This document shows, one piece after another, positions 1 to 14,200 of a DNA stretch of 64,000 nucleotides (position 1 is the first letter of the stretch; each line of letters begins with the position of its first letter). The stretch covers positions 124,001 through 188,000 of IMG/VR virus record IMGVR_UViG_3300020810_001156; one strand, 5' to 3'. This DNA is from a virus. The translations under genes and the position numbers were made by a program. A model generated the notes under the pieces. That model saw only the letters and a program-made list of their open reading frames with translations. It was not told the DNA's origin and ran no database searches.

Positions 1-1
1 A

Positions 2-1297
2 GCATCTACCGAAGTATCCGCATCGTTTGACTTGTTGAGAAAGAACAAACCATTTATCGCTGAAGAAACAATTCAGTATGTATCTTCTTCTTGGAGTGGT
101 GTTTACTATGATGAAGCTAAATGTAGAAGAGATACTGGATTCATAGTAGATGCAGCAGCAACCGATTTATTGTATGGTGGTAACGAAAGAAGTGTTATCG
201 CTGGTAATTACTACTTCAAATACCCATCATCGGCAACTGAAAGAGGTGTACCTTCGGTGGTATCTCAATTAGACCCAACAACTACTGGTATCAAATATGC
301 TAGTGGATTGGCTCAAAATGTGATTCAAAATATTGAATGGAACGAACCATCAGCATCGGTATTAGTTGCGGCTGATTTATTGGTGAATAACAAAACATTT
401 ATTCAAAAAGAAACTATCGCATTTTTATCTTCATCTTGGAGTGAGTTCGCTTACAATGATGTAAGTTGTAGTAGAGATTTGGGTTACATCATAGATGCGG
501 TTAGAACTGATTTGGTATATGGTGGTAACGAAAGAAGTATCCAAGCGGCTACATTCTATTACTATATTCCTTCAGTAGCAATTACTGAACAAAAACCCCA
601 AACAATCGATGGTATTGATTTCGCAAAAGGAATGGCTGAAAAAGTTATTAAGCAAGACCAATTAACATTCGCTAGTTTGAATAGAAGAAATGGTTACAAT
701 GAATTAAGAGCAGCGAAGAAATATTTACAATCATCGGCAATTTCATATACTGAAGCAGCATTCCCAGGTTTTGAATATAACGAAGAAAAATGTTATAGAG
801 ATACTGGATTTATTTTAGATGCTATTTCAACTGATTTACTATATGGTGGTAATGAGAGAAGTATTGAAGCTGCAAAATCTTACTACAATGGTGTTTATGG
901 TGATGCTAGTGTAGTGATAAACGAACAAAAGAAAGAAACGGCAGAAACAAATAGATATTTAAGAACTTTATTCCAAAAAGTTGCTAGAAATGCACCATTG
1001 GAATTATTTGGTTCACTAATTATTACTACTGGACATGATTTCTCATATGCTGGTTCTGGTGTAACTTATAAAGCATTACCTCCTAACCAAGGTGGTAATG
1101 GAGTTCCAGACCCAGATAAAGAAATTGTTGAATTGGGTGGAGGTAGAGTATTCTTCACTGCGGGTAACGAACTTGGTGACTTTAAGATTGGTACGGGACT
1201 TGTAATTAATCAGGCAACTGGTACATTACAGGGTAGAACATTCTCTCGTTCATTATTCTCATTAGTTACACCATTCTCTCTCGCTCTGGAAGGGTAA
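2..1297 (+). CDS. Virion structural repeat protein, 5' end cut by window
   Basis: The reading frame is open from base 2, so the protein starts before the window; the TTG at 32 is not a convincing start. About 430 residues are visible. They contain three copies of a module whose core is C-x-RD-x-G-x-I-x-DA-x3-DL-x-YGGNERS (counting from the TTG, near residues 31-54, 146-169 and 254-277). The first two copies are preceded by an ETI-x-SSSWS segment; the third is shorter. From general knowledge, similar C-x-RD-x-G modules recur in virion proteins of marine T4-like phages. The C-terminal part (about residues 330-421) is Gly-rich and non-repetitive and may be a fibre-attachment or trimerisation domain. 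It heads a run of fibre genes, so a role in the tail or fibre is inferred. The precise function is unknown. Confidence 0.6.
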   Translation, partial: ASTEVSASFDLLRKNKPFIAEETIQYVSSSWSGVYYDEAKCRRDTGFIVDAAATDLLYGGNERSVIAGNYYFKYPSSATERGVPSVVSQLDPTTTGIKYASGLAQNVIQNIEWNEPSASVLVAADLLVNNKTFIQKETIAFLSSSWSEFAYNDVSCSRDLGYIIDAVRTDLVYGGNERSIQAATFYYYIPSVAITEQKPQTIDGIDFAKGMAEKVIKQDQLTFASLNRRNGYNELRAAKKYLQSSAISYTEAAFPGFEYNEEKCYRDTGFILDAISTDLLYGGNERSIEAAKSYYNGVYGDASVVINEQKKETAETNRYLRTLFQKVARNAPLELFGSLIITTGHDFSYAGSGVTYKALPPNQGGNGVPDPDKEIVELGGGRVFFTAGNELGDFKIGTGLVINQATGTLQGRTFSRSLFSLVTPFSLALEG

Positions 1298-1310
1298 TAA
1301 ATTAAAGTTG

Positions 1311-1320
1311 AATATTTATA
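1311..1320 (+). promoter_or_regulatory. Putative phage late promoter element (WATATTTATA)
   Basis: AATATTTATA lies 19 nt before the ATG at 1340. The same element recurs upstream of most structural genes in the window. Confidence 0.55.
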
Positions 1321-1339
1321 TAAGATAAAGTGAAAAAAC

Positions 1340-2203
1340 ATGGCAGATGAATTAATTCCATTAAACGCATTTAAATCAGTAGTTGCAACTTTGACTGGTG
1401 AGGAAGACCAGGTGTATAAAGCACCTACTGGTGTTTCTACTATTATATTATCGGCTCAAATTACAAACAATGGTACACAAACCCAAGAAGTTGTAATTAA
1501 GTTAGCACCAAACAGAATTTTACCAGTTCCACAAGTTGCTGGAATTGCAAATTCAGGAAGTTTCTTCTCATCATCAGCATTAATAGTTGAAAATAAAAAT
1601 TTCCTTAAAAAAGAAGTAGCTGCTTACACTAGATTCAATAATAATCTTCAAGAAATTCCATTTGGATTTTCATCATCAAGATATGAAGAATATGTTGAAA
1701 CCGCTGTAAACGCTGTAACATTTGATATAATTAATAGTGGTAGTACAATTAGAACCAATAAAGCGGCACTATCTTTTTATGATAAAGATGGTGTATTATT
1801 GATTCCATCAAATCAAATTACAGCATCAATAAATGCAATATCGTACACAAATACACTTGCTCAGAAAATTATTCTAAATGAATCAGTAACGGGTTCTGAT
1901 GATGTAGATAGATTATATCAATCAAGCGTAACACAATCAATTAATACTAATTTAATAGCTGAAAGTGGTTCATCAAATATTATAAGAGAACTATTTACTG
2001 TAATATCTGGAGCAATTCAAGACCCAGTAACGGAAACACAAACTCCAGTAGAGTTTGTAACTAATTTTCCGATACCAACAGGTGATTCATTTTCCCCTGT
2101 TGTGGCTGGTAAATTAGTATTGGAGGAAGATTATGGACTGGTTTTTTCTGGTTCTACTGATTTAAGTGTGGTTCTATCTATATTAGAAACCGCTAATGAA
2201 TAA
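1340..2203 (+). CDS. Virion beta-domain protein with inserted repeat module
   Basis: This is a 287-residue protein without a named family that I recognise. Its two ends resemble the small 110-residue protein encoded at 17738. Residues about 20-60 (APTGVSTIILSAQITNNG onward) match the front of that beta-rich domain. The last 45 residues (PIPTGDSFSP... LSVVLSILET) match its back half (VIPQGSSTIL... VVVSVLEIT). Between them sits an insertion (about residues 70-230) containing FLKKEVAAYTRFNNN and a following DII-x-SGSTIRTNKAALSFY stretch. These align with the ETIAFLSSSWS and YGGNERS module of the preceding gene, but the C-x-RD core is lost. It probably belongs to the fibre or collar apparatus. 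The ATG follows a late-type promoter element by 19 nt. Confidence 0.55.
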   Translation: MADELIPLNAFKSVVATLTGEEDQVYKAPTGVSTIILSAQITNNGTQTQEVVIKLAPNRILPVPQVAGIANSGSFFSSSALIVENKNFLKKEVAAYTRFNNNLQEIPFGFSSSRYEEYVETAVNAVTFDIINSGSTIRTNKAALSFYDKDGVLLIPSNQITASINAISYTNTLAQKIILNESVTGSDDVDRLYQSSVTQSINTNLIAESGSSNIIRELFTVISGAIQDPVTETQTPVEFVTNFPIPTGDSFSPVVAGKLVLEEDYGLVFSGSTDLSVVLSILETANE

Positions 2204-2218
2204 AAATAAGAGTTGTAA

Positions 2219-5200
2219 ATGGGTCAATTACTAAGTGGTAAAGTAAAAGTAACTCGTCCGCAGGACGTATCGCTGGATAGGTATCAGTATTTATCCCTTT
2301 CAGAAGCCGAGCCTAATTTGGGGGTTCCTGAAAGTGGTAGTATTAGTTCTGGTTCTTTTGCATTAGTTGCATCGGATGATGCTGGTAATAGACTATTTGT
2401 TACTAAAATTCAATTAGAAGAGTTTAGTGGTTCATTTAGTGGTTCATTTCAAGGTGATGGTTCACAATTAACAAATTTACCCTTAGTAGAAGATGCTAGT
2501 AGATTAATATCAGGTTCTGCATCGGCATCAATTTCTCCACAAACTGGATTCTTAGTTAACACATCTGGTTCATTTGATGGTGGATTGACTGTTGATGGTA
2601 ATGGTAGATTTACTGGTGATTTAGTTGTTGATAATAAAATTGTAGCAAGAGAAATTTTAGTTGAATTTATTTCTTCATCTATATTTTTCTCATCTGGTTC
2701 AAATAAATTTGGTGATGAACTAACCGATAGACAAGAATTTACAGGTTCGGTTGAAATAACTGGTTCACTAACTACCGATGGTGTTGTTGAAATACCATTT
2801 GATAGCGCGGGATTCTTTAGTGGTAGTGGTGAGGGATTAACTAACATTCCTCGTTCAGCACTTACAGAAGATGCATTAGTAACCAATAAAATTACTTCAG
2901 GTTCAGTAACCGCTTCGGTTGACCCACAAAGAGGATTTATATTAGAAGATACTGAAGGTGATGTTAAAGCAGAATTTAGTGGTTCTGTATTTGTAAGTAG
3001 TTCAGTATCTGCATCTATCTTTAGTGGTAGTGGTGCTGGATTATTTGATATACCTCGTTCTGCTCTTACTGAAGATGCATTAGTAACAAATAAAATAACA
3101 AGTGGTAGTGTAACCGCATCTGTTTCACCCGATGAAGGATTTAAAGTAGAATCATTAGAAAGTGGTTCTCAGATAACTGGTTCAATTAAAGTTAGTGGTA
3201 GTATAACCTTAGCAGATGGTGAATCTTATTCTGGTAGTGGTGCTAATTTATTCGATATTCCATTATCTGCATTATCAACAGAAACATTAATAGCAACATC
3301 TTTAGAAAGTGGTAGTGTAACCGCATCGGTTTCACCCGATGAAGGATTTAAAGTAGAATCATTAGAAAGTGGTTCTCAAATCACGGGTTCAATTAGAATT
3401 AGTGGTAGTATTACATTATCCGATGGAGAAACATATTCTGGTAGTGGTGCTGATTTATTTGATATACCTCGTTCTGCTCTTACTGAAGATGCATTAGTAA
3501 CAAATCAAATTACATCTGGTTCTGTAACCGCATCTGTTTCACCTCAAGGATTCTTTAAAGTGGAATCAACTGGTTCGGTAAAAACTGAATTAAGTGGTTC
3601 ACTTTTTGTAAGTGGTGGTATTTCTGGTTCGTTCTTTTCTGGTAGTGGTGCTGGTTTATTTGATATTCCATTATCTGCATTAGCTGAAGAGGTTGTAGCT
3701 GCAACAAAAATACAAGATGGTAATGTAACAGCCTCAGTTGATGAACAAAATGGTTTTATAGTAATATCTGAAGCAAGTGGTTCACAATTTACAGGTTCTT
3801 TATTTGTAAGTGGTGGAGTTACATTAGAAGATGGAATATACACTGGTGATGGTAGTGGATTATTTAATATTCCGATATCTAACTTAGCTGGTGATTCACC
3901 AAGAATTGCTAGTGGTTCAGCAACAGCATCAGTTGACCCAGAGGATGGTTTTAAATTCTTTGGAGCAGATAGAGCAGAATTTAGTTCTTCATTATTTGTA
4001 TCTGAATCAATTGAAGCAAAGGAAATTAGTGGTTCGTTTAGTGGTAGTGGTGCTAACTTATTCGATATTCCAGAATCAGCACTTTCTTTTGAAATAAGTA
4101 AAATTACTTCTGGTTCAGTAACCGCATCCGTTGATGCTGAAGATGGTTTTGTTGTAACTTCAATCGCTAGTGGTTCAACATTCTTTGGAGAGGTTAGAGT
4201 AGAAAGCGGTTCATCATATAGTGGTAGTGGTGCTAAACTATTTGATATTCCAGTAGCTGCTATTGTAGATTTAGATACTTCATTAATATTTAGTGGTTCA
4301 ATTACCGCATCTACAAACCCAGAAGATGGATTTGTAGTAACTTCGATAGAAAGTGGTTCAACATTCTTCGGTGATGTAAAACTATCTTCAGGTTCAGTAT
4401 TTAGTGGTAGTGGTAGGGATTTATTTGATATACCAAGAAGTGCACTAACAGAAGATGCATTACTTTCATCATTTATAGCTAGTGGTTCGGTAACGGCATC
4501 AGTATCCCCAGTATTTGGATTTAGATTAGAAGGTACTAATAGAGCAGAATTTAGTTCTTCGGTGTTTGTAGAAAGTGGAGTTTCTGCATCGGTATTTAGT
4601 GGTAGTGGTGCTGGGTTAACTGATATACCGGAATCAGCTTTAGCATTTGATATTAATAAAATTAGTAGTGGTTCTGCAACTGCATCAATTTCACCAAATG
4701 AAGGATTTGTAGTTAATACATTCTCAAAATTTGAATTCCCAGTATCAGCATCTATGTTTAGTGGTAGTGGTGCTGGATTATTTGATATTCCACAATCAGC
4801 ATTAACTGAAGAAGCATTTAGAATTGCAAGTGGTTCAGCAACTGCATCCGTTTCTCCAAACTTAGGATTTGTAGTTAATACATCTTCATTATTTGAGCAA
4901 GATGTTAGAATAGATAGTGATTTGGTTGTAACGGGTAGAATTACAACAAACGAATTATATACAAACTTTATTTCATCATCGATTGTTTATTCATCTGGTT
5001 CAAATATATTTGGTGATTCAGCTGAAGATAAACAAACATTAATTGGTGAAACTGAGATTGTTGGTAATGTAACCGCAAGTGGAATTATAAGTTCATCATT
5101 TGAAGGTGATGGTAGTAGATTATTCAATATACCATTAAACGCATTATCAGAAGAAGCATTTAGAATTGCTAGTGGTTCAGTATCGGCTTCATTATTATAC

Positions 5201-8200
5201 AAATCAGGTTCAGATGAACCAAGTCTTTTTAGAGTAGAAGATACAACTAGAAAAGAAATACGAACTGAATTAAGTGGTTCTCTTGGAGTAAGTGGTAGTT
5301 TATCCGCATCTATGTTTAGTGGTAGTGGTGAAGGTTTATTTGATATTCCTCGTTCAGCATTAGCACCAGATGCATTATTATCAAATTTAATAGCAACTGG
5401 TTCAATTACTGCTTCTCTTAATCCAAATGGTGGAATGAATGTAAATACATTCACAACAATCACTGGTGGATTATTTGTAAAAGCAGAACAAACTCCAGGT
5501 CAAGCTGAAGTATCACTTATAGAATTGGGTGATACTACTAGAATTAGTGGGTCATTATTTATTTCAGAATCAGTAACCGCATCACTATTTCAGGGTGATG
5601 GTAGTGGTTTATTTAATATTCCGGCCGCACAACTTTCTGGTGATTCACCAAGAATAGCATCTGGTTCGGCAACCGCATCGATTTCACCTAACTTAGGATT
5701 CCAAGTAAATGTACCAGCAACATTTGATAGTAGTATTTCTGCATCAACTACGATATTTGCTAAAGATGTTGAAGTTACTGATGATGTAACCGCTGATAGA
5801 TTCATTGGTAATGAAGTTAGTGGCGCATTTAGTGGTAGTGGTAGAGATTTATTTGATATTCCTCGTTCAGCATTAACTGAAGATGCATTACTTACAAATA
5901 ATATTACAAGTGGTTCTATTACTGCATCGGTGATAGTAGTACCGCCTGAATCTGGTAGTAACATATTTAGAGTAGAAGATTCTACTGGAACTACCAAATC
6001 AGAATTTAGTGGTTCTGTATTTGTTTCAGAATCAATTACTTCTAAATTTTTCATTGGTGATGGTTCTCAATTAACAAATGTACAAGCTGAAGAATCTCCT
6101 GTAATTGCTAGTGGTTCTGCTACGGCATCGGTTGAAAGTGGAGAGTTCTTTATCGTAAATGCTGGTAGTGGTTCTCAATTTACAAGTAGTATTGATATAA
6201 CTGGTTCTGTAGTAATTTCAAATGATTTAACTGCTAGTAAGATTAATGTAGATGAGTTAGATGCTACGATTATCACTTCAGAAGAATTTACTGGTTCATT
6301 TTCTGGTTCATTTGCTGGTGATGGTTCACAACTTAATAATATTCCATTTACATCTCTTAGTGGGGATGCACCTAGAATCGGTAGTGGTTCGGTAACCGCA
6401 TCAACTGACCCAGATAGAGGATTTGTTGTAGAATCTTTAGATAGTGGTTCATTATTCACTGGTTCACTTTTCGTAAGTGGAAATGTTCAAATAAACGATG
6501 GTATTTTTAAAGGTGATGGTGCTGGATTATTTAATATTCCTCAATCGGCATTAGCAGAAGATTCTCCAAGAATTGCTAGTGGTTCTGTAACTGCGTCTGT
6601 ATCACCTAATTTAGGATTTGTAGTTAATACTTCTGGTTCGATTCAAGGTGATTTAACAATTGATAATGATTTATATGTAAGTGGGGCTATAAATGCTAGA
6701 GAGTTAAATGTAACATTTATAGATTCGGTTGTAATTACATCTTCTGGTTCAAATACATTTGGAAATAGTTTAGATAATAGACAAGAATTTACAGGTTCAG
6801 TATTTGTAACTAATTCATTAGATGTAGATGGTGTTATAACTGGTGATGGTAGTGGTTTATTCAACATTCCACAATCGGCACTTACTGAAGAAGCATTTAG
6901 AATTGCTAGTGGTAGCGTTTCTGCTTCAGTAACACCTGAAAGAGGATTCTTTGTAGAATCTACTGAAAGTGGTTCTGAATTTACGGGTTCAGTTAAAATT
7001 AGTGGAAGTTTAGATGTAAATGAAGGATTTAAAGTTGGTACTGATATTACTGCAAGTGAAGGTACGGTATCGGCATCATTCTTTGTGGGTGATGGTTCTC
7101 AATTAACCAACTTACCTGCGGCTGAGTTCGCTGAGGAAGCTAAGAGAATAGCTAGTGGTTCTGCTACTGCATCCATTTCACCCAACTTAGGGTTTGTAGT
7201 CAATACAACAACTAACTTAGAGGATGATGTAAGAATAACAGGTAGTTTCATAGTATCATCATCAAACGGATTTGTTGATACTGGTTCAATAAATACAACA
7301 TTTAATGTTATCAATGAGGGTTCATCCGCATATAGATTTAGTGGTGGTGTAGTTGGTGATAACCCAACAATTACAATTGTAAGAGGATTAACTTATACAT
7401 TCAATGTAAATGCACCTTCACATCCATTCTATATAAAAACTCAAAATTCCGATGGAACTGAATTTGAATATAGTGGTAGTGTAATAACAAATAATGGTAC
7501 TGAAAATGGTACTATAACTTGGATAGTTTCTGGTTCCGCTCCAAATACACTTTATTATAATTGTGAAAATCACCTTGCAATGGCTGGTGAATTCAATATA
7601 GTTGATGAAATACCACTATACGGACAAATTGATTTAATTGGTGATACTGAGGTAGTTGGTAATCTAAATATAACAGGTAGTACATTTGTAACTGGTAATT
7701 TAGATGTATCCAACACTATAACAGCTAATGAGGTAAGTGCTAGTAAATTCTTAGGAGACTTTAGTGGTTCATTTAGTGGAAGTGGTAGAGATTTATTTAA
7801 TATTCCACTTTCAGCACTTGCTGAGGATGTACTTCCTCGTTCATTTATCGCAAGTGGTTCAGTAACCGCATCGGTTTCACCAAATAATGGATTTGAAGTA
7901 AACTCATCAGCATCAATTGAAGGTAACTTAAAAGTTATTGGTGATACTTTCGTAACTGGTGGATTGGTGATTTCATCATCAATTACTGAAGTAGAGGCTG
8001 TATCTCAATCATTCTATATAACATTTAACGCTGATAGTTCATCATACTTGGTGGATAGTGTAGAAGAACCAACTTTAACGCTGGTAAGAGGTATTGAATA
8101 CACATTCAATGTAAATACACCAAATTACAACTTCTACTTAAAAACAAACAATACAACTGGTAGTGGTGATTTATTCTCAACTGGTGTAACCAATAATGGT

Positions 8201-11200
8201 GAGGATAGTGGTTCAATCGTATTTACAGTTCCTCAATCAGCTCCTGGTACACTTTACTATATTTCTGAAGAATCTTCTTCATTAAGTGGTAGTATTAGAG
8301 TTGCTGATAATCTTAATATAAATGAAAGAATTGCATTTGAAGGTAAGACTGAAGTTAGTGGTAATTTAGATGTATCACAAACTATTATCGCAAATGATGG
8401 TTCTATAACAAACGATTTAATTGTTGGTGATACAACAACTACTGAAAAATTAGTAGCAAATCATATCACAGCATCTTCAATTACCGCATCTTATTTAGAT
8501 TTCATTAATTTTGATAATGGAATTCAGAGTGTAGCTGGTAGATTGAAGTGGAACGAAACCGATGGTACTCTTGATTTAGGAATGAAGGGCAATGAAGCTA
8601 CACTTCAATTAGGACAAGAATTATATTATCCGCCTGTTGTAAACAAAGATGGTAATAATCTAATCAATGGTACTTTAGTAATGGTTGACCCAGCTCAACC
8701 AGCACAAGGTAATAGAATTAGAGTAATAAAATCAGTAACCGATGGAACTTACGCTGAGGATTTATTAGTTGGTATTCTTACCGAACCTATCGATAATAAT
8801 CAAGAAGGATTTGTAACTTGGTTTGGATATGTAAGAGGAGTTCAGATAAACGCATTAGAATCGGGTTCTTTAAAAGATAGTGGTTCAGTTTGGGCAGAGG
8901 GTGATATTCTTTATGGAGACCCTCAAAGACCAGGTGGTTTAACAAATGTTCAACCTGAAGCTCCAAACTTAAAATCATCTATCGCTGTAGTTACTGCTAA
9001 GAATGGTAACAATGTAACATTATTGGTAAGACCTCATTTGGGAGACCACTTATATGATTTACATGATGTACAAATTACTACATCTGATGCTATATTGGTT
9101 GATAGTGGTTCAATTAAATCCGATGATGGTGATTTATTAGTTTGGAATAGTGGTTCTCAAAGATGGGAAAATACAAGAGAAAATTTAGAACTTAGTGGTT
9201 CATTCTCTGGTTCATTTGCTGGTGATGGTTCTCAATTAACCAACATTTCATTAGCAAACTTATCATTTGATGTAAATAGATTAGTAACCGGTTCAGTAAC
9301 GGCATCGGTATCTAACGATGGTAAATTTGTAGTAGAATCTACTGGTTCTGTTAGAACCGAACTTAGTGGTTCGTTATTTGTTTCTGAATCAATAGAAATT
9401 GGTGGTATCTATACTGGTGATGGTTCCGGTCTTACAAATATCTCACTTGCTAACTTAGCATTTGATGTAGCACAAATCGTAACTGGTTCGGTAACTGCAT
9501 CTACAAATGAAGATGGTAGATTCATTGTTGAGGACCCGTTTGGTGGAGTTAAATCTGAGTTTAGTGGTTCGGTTGAAATATCGCAATCCCTAAATGTAGG
9601 TGGTGTAATTAGTGGTGATGGTAGTGGTTTAACAAATATTTCAATCGCTAACTTAGCATTTGATGCTGATAGAATTGCTACGGGTTCTGTAACTGCATCT
9701 ATTGATGAAAGTGGGTTCTTTAGAGTATTCTCTACATCATCTGTAAAATCAGAATTTAGTGGTTCGGTATTTATATCAGAATCAATATCAGCATCTCTAT
9801 TTGTAGGTGATGGTGGTGGATTATTTAACATTCCAGCGGAAGCACTTCAAGACTTAGAATTGGATAGAATCAAATCTGGTTCTGGTGAAGCTGTGATTGA
9901 CCCAAATCAATTAACTGTAAATGTTCCATTATCGGCATCTCTATTCAGAGGTGATGGTGGTGGATTATTCAATATCCCAGCGGAATCGTTGACAGATTTA
10001 GAATTAGATTTAATTACTTCTGGTTCAACATTCGCACAAGTAAGTGATAACAACGGATTTGTAGTATTTGCACCTGAGAGTGGTTCACAATTAACTGGTT
10101 CATTATTCGTAAGTGGGGCAATCTCACTAATTAGTGGTTCATCATTTAGTGGTAGTGGTAGAAATCTATTTGATATTCCAGCGGATGCAATCTTTGATTT
10201 AGACCAAACTAGAATTACTTCTGGTTCGGTAACGGCATCTGTATCACCTGTTCAAGGTTTCGTAGTAAACACTTCGGCATCTATTGAGGGTGATTTGACA
10301 GTTCAAAATGATATTACAGTAAACGATATTACTGCAAACGATATTACCGCAAGTGTATTTAGAGGTGGTTTACTTTCTGGTTCATTTGAGGGAGCATATA
10401 GAGGTGAGGGTGATGCTGAAGATAGAGAAATTCTAATATTTGATGCGGCATCAAACAAATTTGTACCTGTACCTGAATCTACTCCAACTACAACCGAACC
10501 ATTCTCAAATGCTACTGAAGTAACTATTGTTCATAACTTTGATGTAGCATATCCAATAGTACAGGTTTATGAAACTGGTTCAAATGGAATGATTATTCCT
10601 TTAGCTATTGAATCTATTGATAATAATACTGTTAAAGTTAAGTTTAGTGGATTAACAAGTGGACAAATCGTTGTTGGTAGTGGTGGTTCTAAAATTAGTG
10701 GAGCAATAAGTGGTGATAATGTAATAGGAACAGTTAGTTCAGCATCATATGCTATATTCGCTGAAACTGCTGGAACTGCATCTTCGGTAGCTGGATTAGA
10801 TTCAGCATCATTAGCAGCACTACAAGATTTAGAAAACTTTGTAAGAAACGAACAAACGGCATCAATGACCGTTCTTTCTTCTTCATTCGCAATTACAGCA
10901 TCTTACGCTGAAAATGCTGAAGTTAGTGTTGATTTAAGTGAATACATACAAAATAGCCAAACCTCTTCAATGAGTGTGGCTACATCATCATATTCATTAT
11001 TTGCAGTAACCGCTTCATACGCATTAAATGCTGGTGCTGGTGGTGGTGGAACTGATTTATACATATTTGAAACTGGTTCAGTAGTAAATGGATTAGTAGG
11101 AAATATGAACTTTACTGGTTCTGGTGTTAGTGTAACACCTTCTGGTTCAGATGGAGTATTGGTAGAAGTATTAAGTAACTCTACTGGTGATGGATTCCCA

Positions 11201-14200
11201 TTCTCAGGAAAAGCTGAATTAAGTGGTAGTTTAAATGTAACTGGAAGTTTAGTTGTAACTGGTAGTGTATTCTTAGATTTAGAAACTGGTAGTTCCAATG
11301 ATTTAGTAATCTATGATACAACTAATAAAAAATTACAAACTAAGAGTATAGCTGAAGTAGCTGGTACTTCTGGTACAACAGGTACTGCTGGTACATCTGG
11401 TACTGCTGGAACAACTGGTTCATCAGGTACAACTGGTTCTTCTGGTACATCTGGTATAGATGGTACTTCTGGAACATCAGGTACTGATGGAACTTCAGGT
11501 AGTTCTGGTACAACTGGTTCTTCTGGTACAACTGGTTCAGCGGGGACATCTGGTTCTTCTGGAACCTCAGGTTCAGATGGTACTTCTGGTTCTTCTGGAA
11601 CTTCGGGTTCATCTGGTTCAAGTGGAAGTAGTGGTACTACTGGTAGTAGTGGTACAACTGGTTCAGCGGGGACATCTGGTTCTTCTGGAACTTCTGGGAC
11701 AAGTGGAAGTAGTGGTACTTCTGGTTCAACTGGTACTGCTGGAACATCGGGTACTTCTGGGACAAGTGGAAGTAGTGGTTCAAGTGGAACATCTGGTATC
11801 GAAGGTGGTGGAATGTTTGTGGTTAGAAGTAATGGGTTTGTATATAATATAGATGGTACTTCTGGAGATTTCCCAACCCTAACAGTGGTAAGAGGGGAAT
11901 TATTCTACTTTGATGTAAGTAATGTAAGTTCATCGCATCCATTCGCATTGAGATTGGCAGATGGTAATACATCAGCAGTTCCGGGTACTACAAACAATGA
12001 CCCAACAAACGGAAATCATAGTACAAATGTATTAATAAAATATAGAGTACCTGAAAATGCACCTGATAGTATAGTTTATCAATGTGCTATTCATTCATCA
12101 ATGATTGGTACTATTGAGATAGTAGATAAAAATGGTTCTTCTGGTACATCGGCAACTTCTGGTACTTCTGGAACAAGCGGAACATCAGGAACATCAGGTA
12201 CTTCTGGTACTGATGGTTCGACCGGGTCTGCTGGTACATCTGGTACTGCTGGAACAACTGGTTCATCAGGTACAACTGGTTCATTTGGTACATCGGGTAG
12301 TAGTGGAACACGTGGTACATCGGGAACATCTGGTACTGATGGTTCTACTGGTTCAGCGGGTTCTACTGGTTCAGCTGGTTCATCGGGTACAACTGGTTCA
12401 ACAGGTACTTCGGGCTCTTCTGGTTCAAGTGGTACTTCTGGAACTTCAGGTACCGATGGTTCAACTGGTAGTGGGGGTACATCTGGTTCTTCTGGTTCAG
12501 CTGGAACTTCTGGAACAAGTGGTACATCCGGCTCAGCTGGTACATCAGGTACTTCTGGTTCTGCTGGTACATCGGGTAGTAGTGGAAGTAGTGGTTCAAC
12601 TGGTTCAAGTGGTACAACTGGTTCAGAGGGAACTTCAGGTTCTTCGGGTACATCTGGAACTTCTGGTTCATCGGGCTCAAGTGGAAGTAGTGGAAGTAGT
12701 GGTTCGACAGGTTCGGCTGGTACAAGTGGTATAGGTACTGATGGAACTTCGGGTTCTTCTGGTACAAATGGAACATCAGGTAGTAGTGGTACATCTTCAA
12801 CTTCTGGAACTTCGGGTTCAACGGGTTCAAGTGGTACAACTGGTTCTGAAGGAACAAGTGGAACTTCGGGCACATCAGGCACTGCTGGTACTTCTGGTTC
12901 TTCTTCAACTTCTGGTACAAGCGGAAGTAGTGGAACTTCAGCAACTTCTGGAACAAGCGGTACAAGTGGTACAAGTGGAACATCTGGTAGTGATGGTTCG
13001 ACAGGTTCTGCTGGTTCTGCTGGTTCATCGGGTTCATCTGGAACAAGCGGTAGTAGTGGTACAAGTGGGGCACAAGGTACAAGCGGTTCTGCTGGTACAA
13101 GTGGTTCAAGTGGTACATCTGGTGAGCAAGGAACTTCGGGTTCAGCTGGTACGTCTGGTTCTACTGGTTCAGCTGGTACAACAGGTTCTGCTGGTAGTAC
13201 TGGTTCAGCTGGTACTTCTGGAACAAGTGGTACTTCTGGTTCTGATGGTACATCTGGAACGAGTGGCTTAGATGGAACTGCTGGTACAAGTGGTAGTAGT
13301 GGAACTTCAGGTTCAACTGGTTCTGCTGGTACATCTGGAACTTCAGGAACAAATGGAACATCAGGTACTTCTGGTACTGATGGTACATCGGGAACTTCTG
13401 GAACAACAGGTTCAGCTGGTTCATCGGGTACATCAGGTTCATCTGGTGAGAGTGGAAGTAGTGGAACATCTGGTACTGATGGAAGTAGTGGAACTTCCGG
13501 CTCCGATGGAACATCGGGTACAACCGGAACTGCGGGTACGTCTGGTAGTGGAGGAACAACAGGTTCAGCTGGAACTTCTGGAACAAGCGCAACTTCAGGA
13601 ACTTCTGGAACAAGTGGTACATCTGGCTCATCAGGTTCAGCTGGTTCAGCTGGTTCAACTGGAACTGCTGGTAGTGGAGGTACATCAGGTACATCAGCTG
13701 AAGGTAGTAGTGGAACAAGTGGTACAACTGGAACTGGCGGAACAAGTGGTACAACAGGTAGTGGAGGAACTTCTGGAACTTCGGGTTCAGCAGGTTCAAC
13801 TGGAACGGGTGGTACATCAGGTACATCAGCTGAGGGGACTTCAGGTTCAGCGGGTACATCTGGTACAAATGGAACAAGTGGAACTTCAGGTACGGATGGA
13901 ACTTCTGGTTCAACTGGAACTGCTGGTAGTGGTGGTTCTTCTGGTACATCAGCTGAAGGAAGTAGTGGTACATCTGGAACATCTGGAATCAATGGAACAA
14001 GTGGTAGTGCTGGTACATCAGGTTCTTCATCAACTTCTGGAACATCTGGAACGAGTGGTTTAGATGGAACATTCTTTGGTAGTAGTGGAACAAGTGGTAC
14101 GGGCGGTTCAGCTGGTACATCAGGAGCTGGTACTGATGGTTCAGCGGGTACATCAGGTTCTTCTGGAACGAGTGGTTTAGATGGTACTTTCTTTGGTAGT

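Noticed and set aside
12132-14063. Plus-strand ORFs in other frames within the collagen-like region (Val/Leu/Gln-rich)
   Set aside because: Frame shadows of the tandem repeat; composition is repeat-derived and they have no starts of their own.
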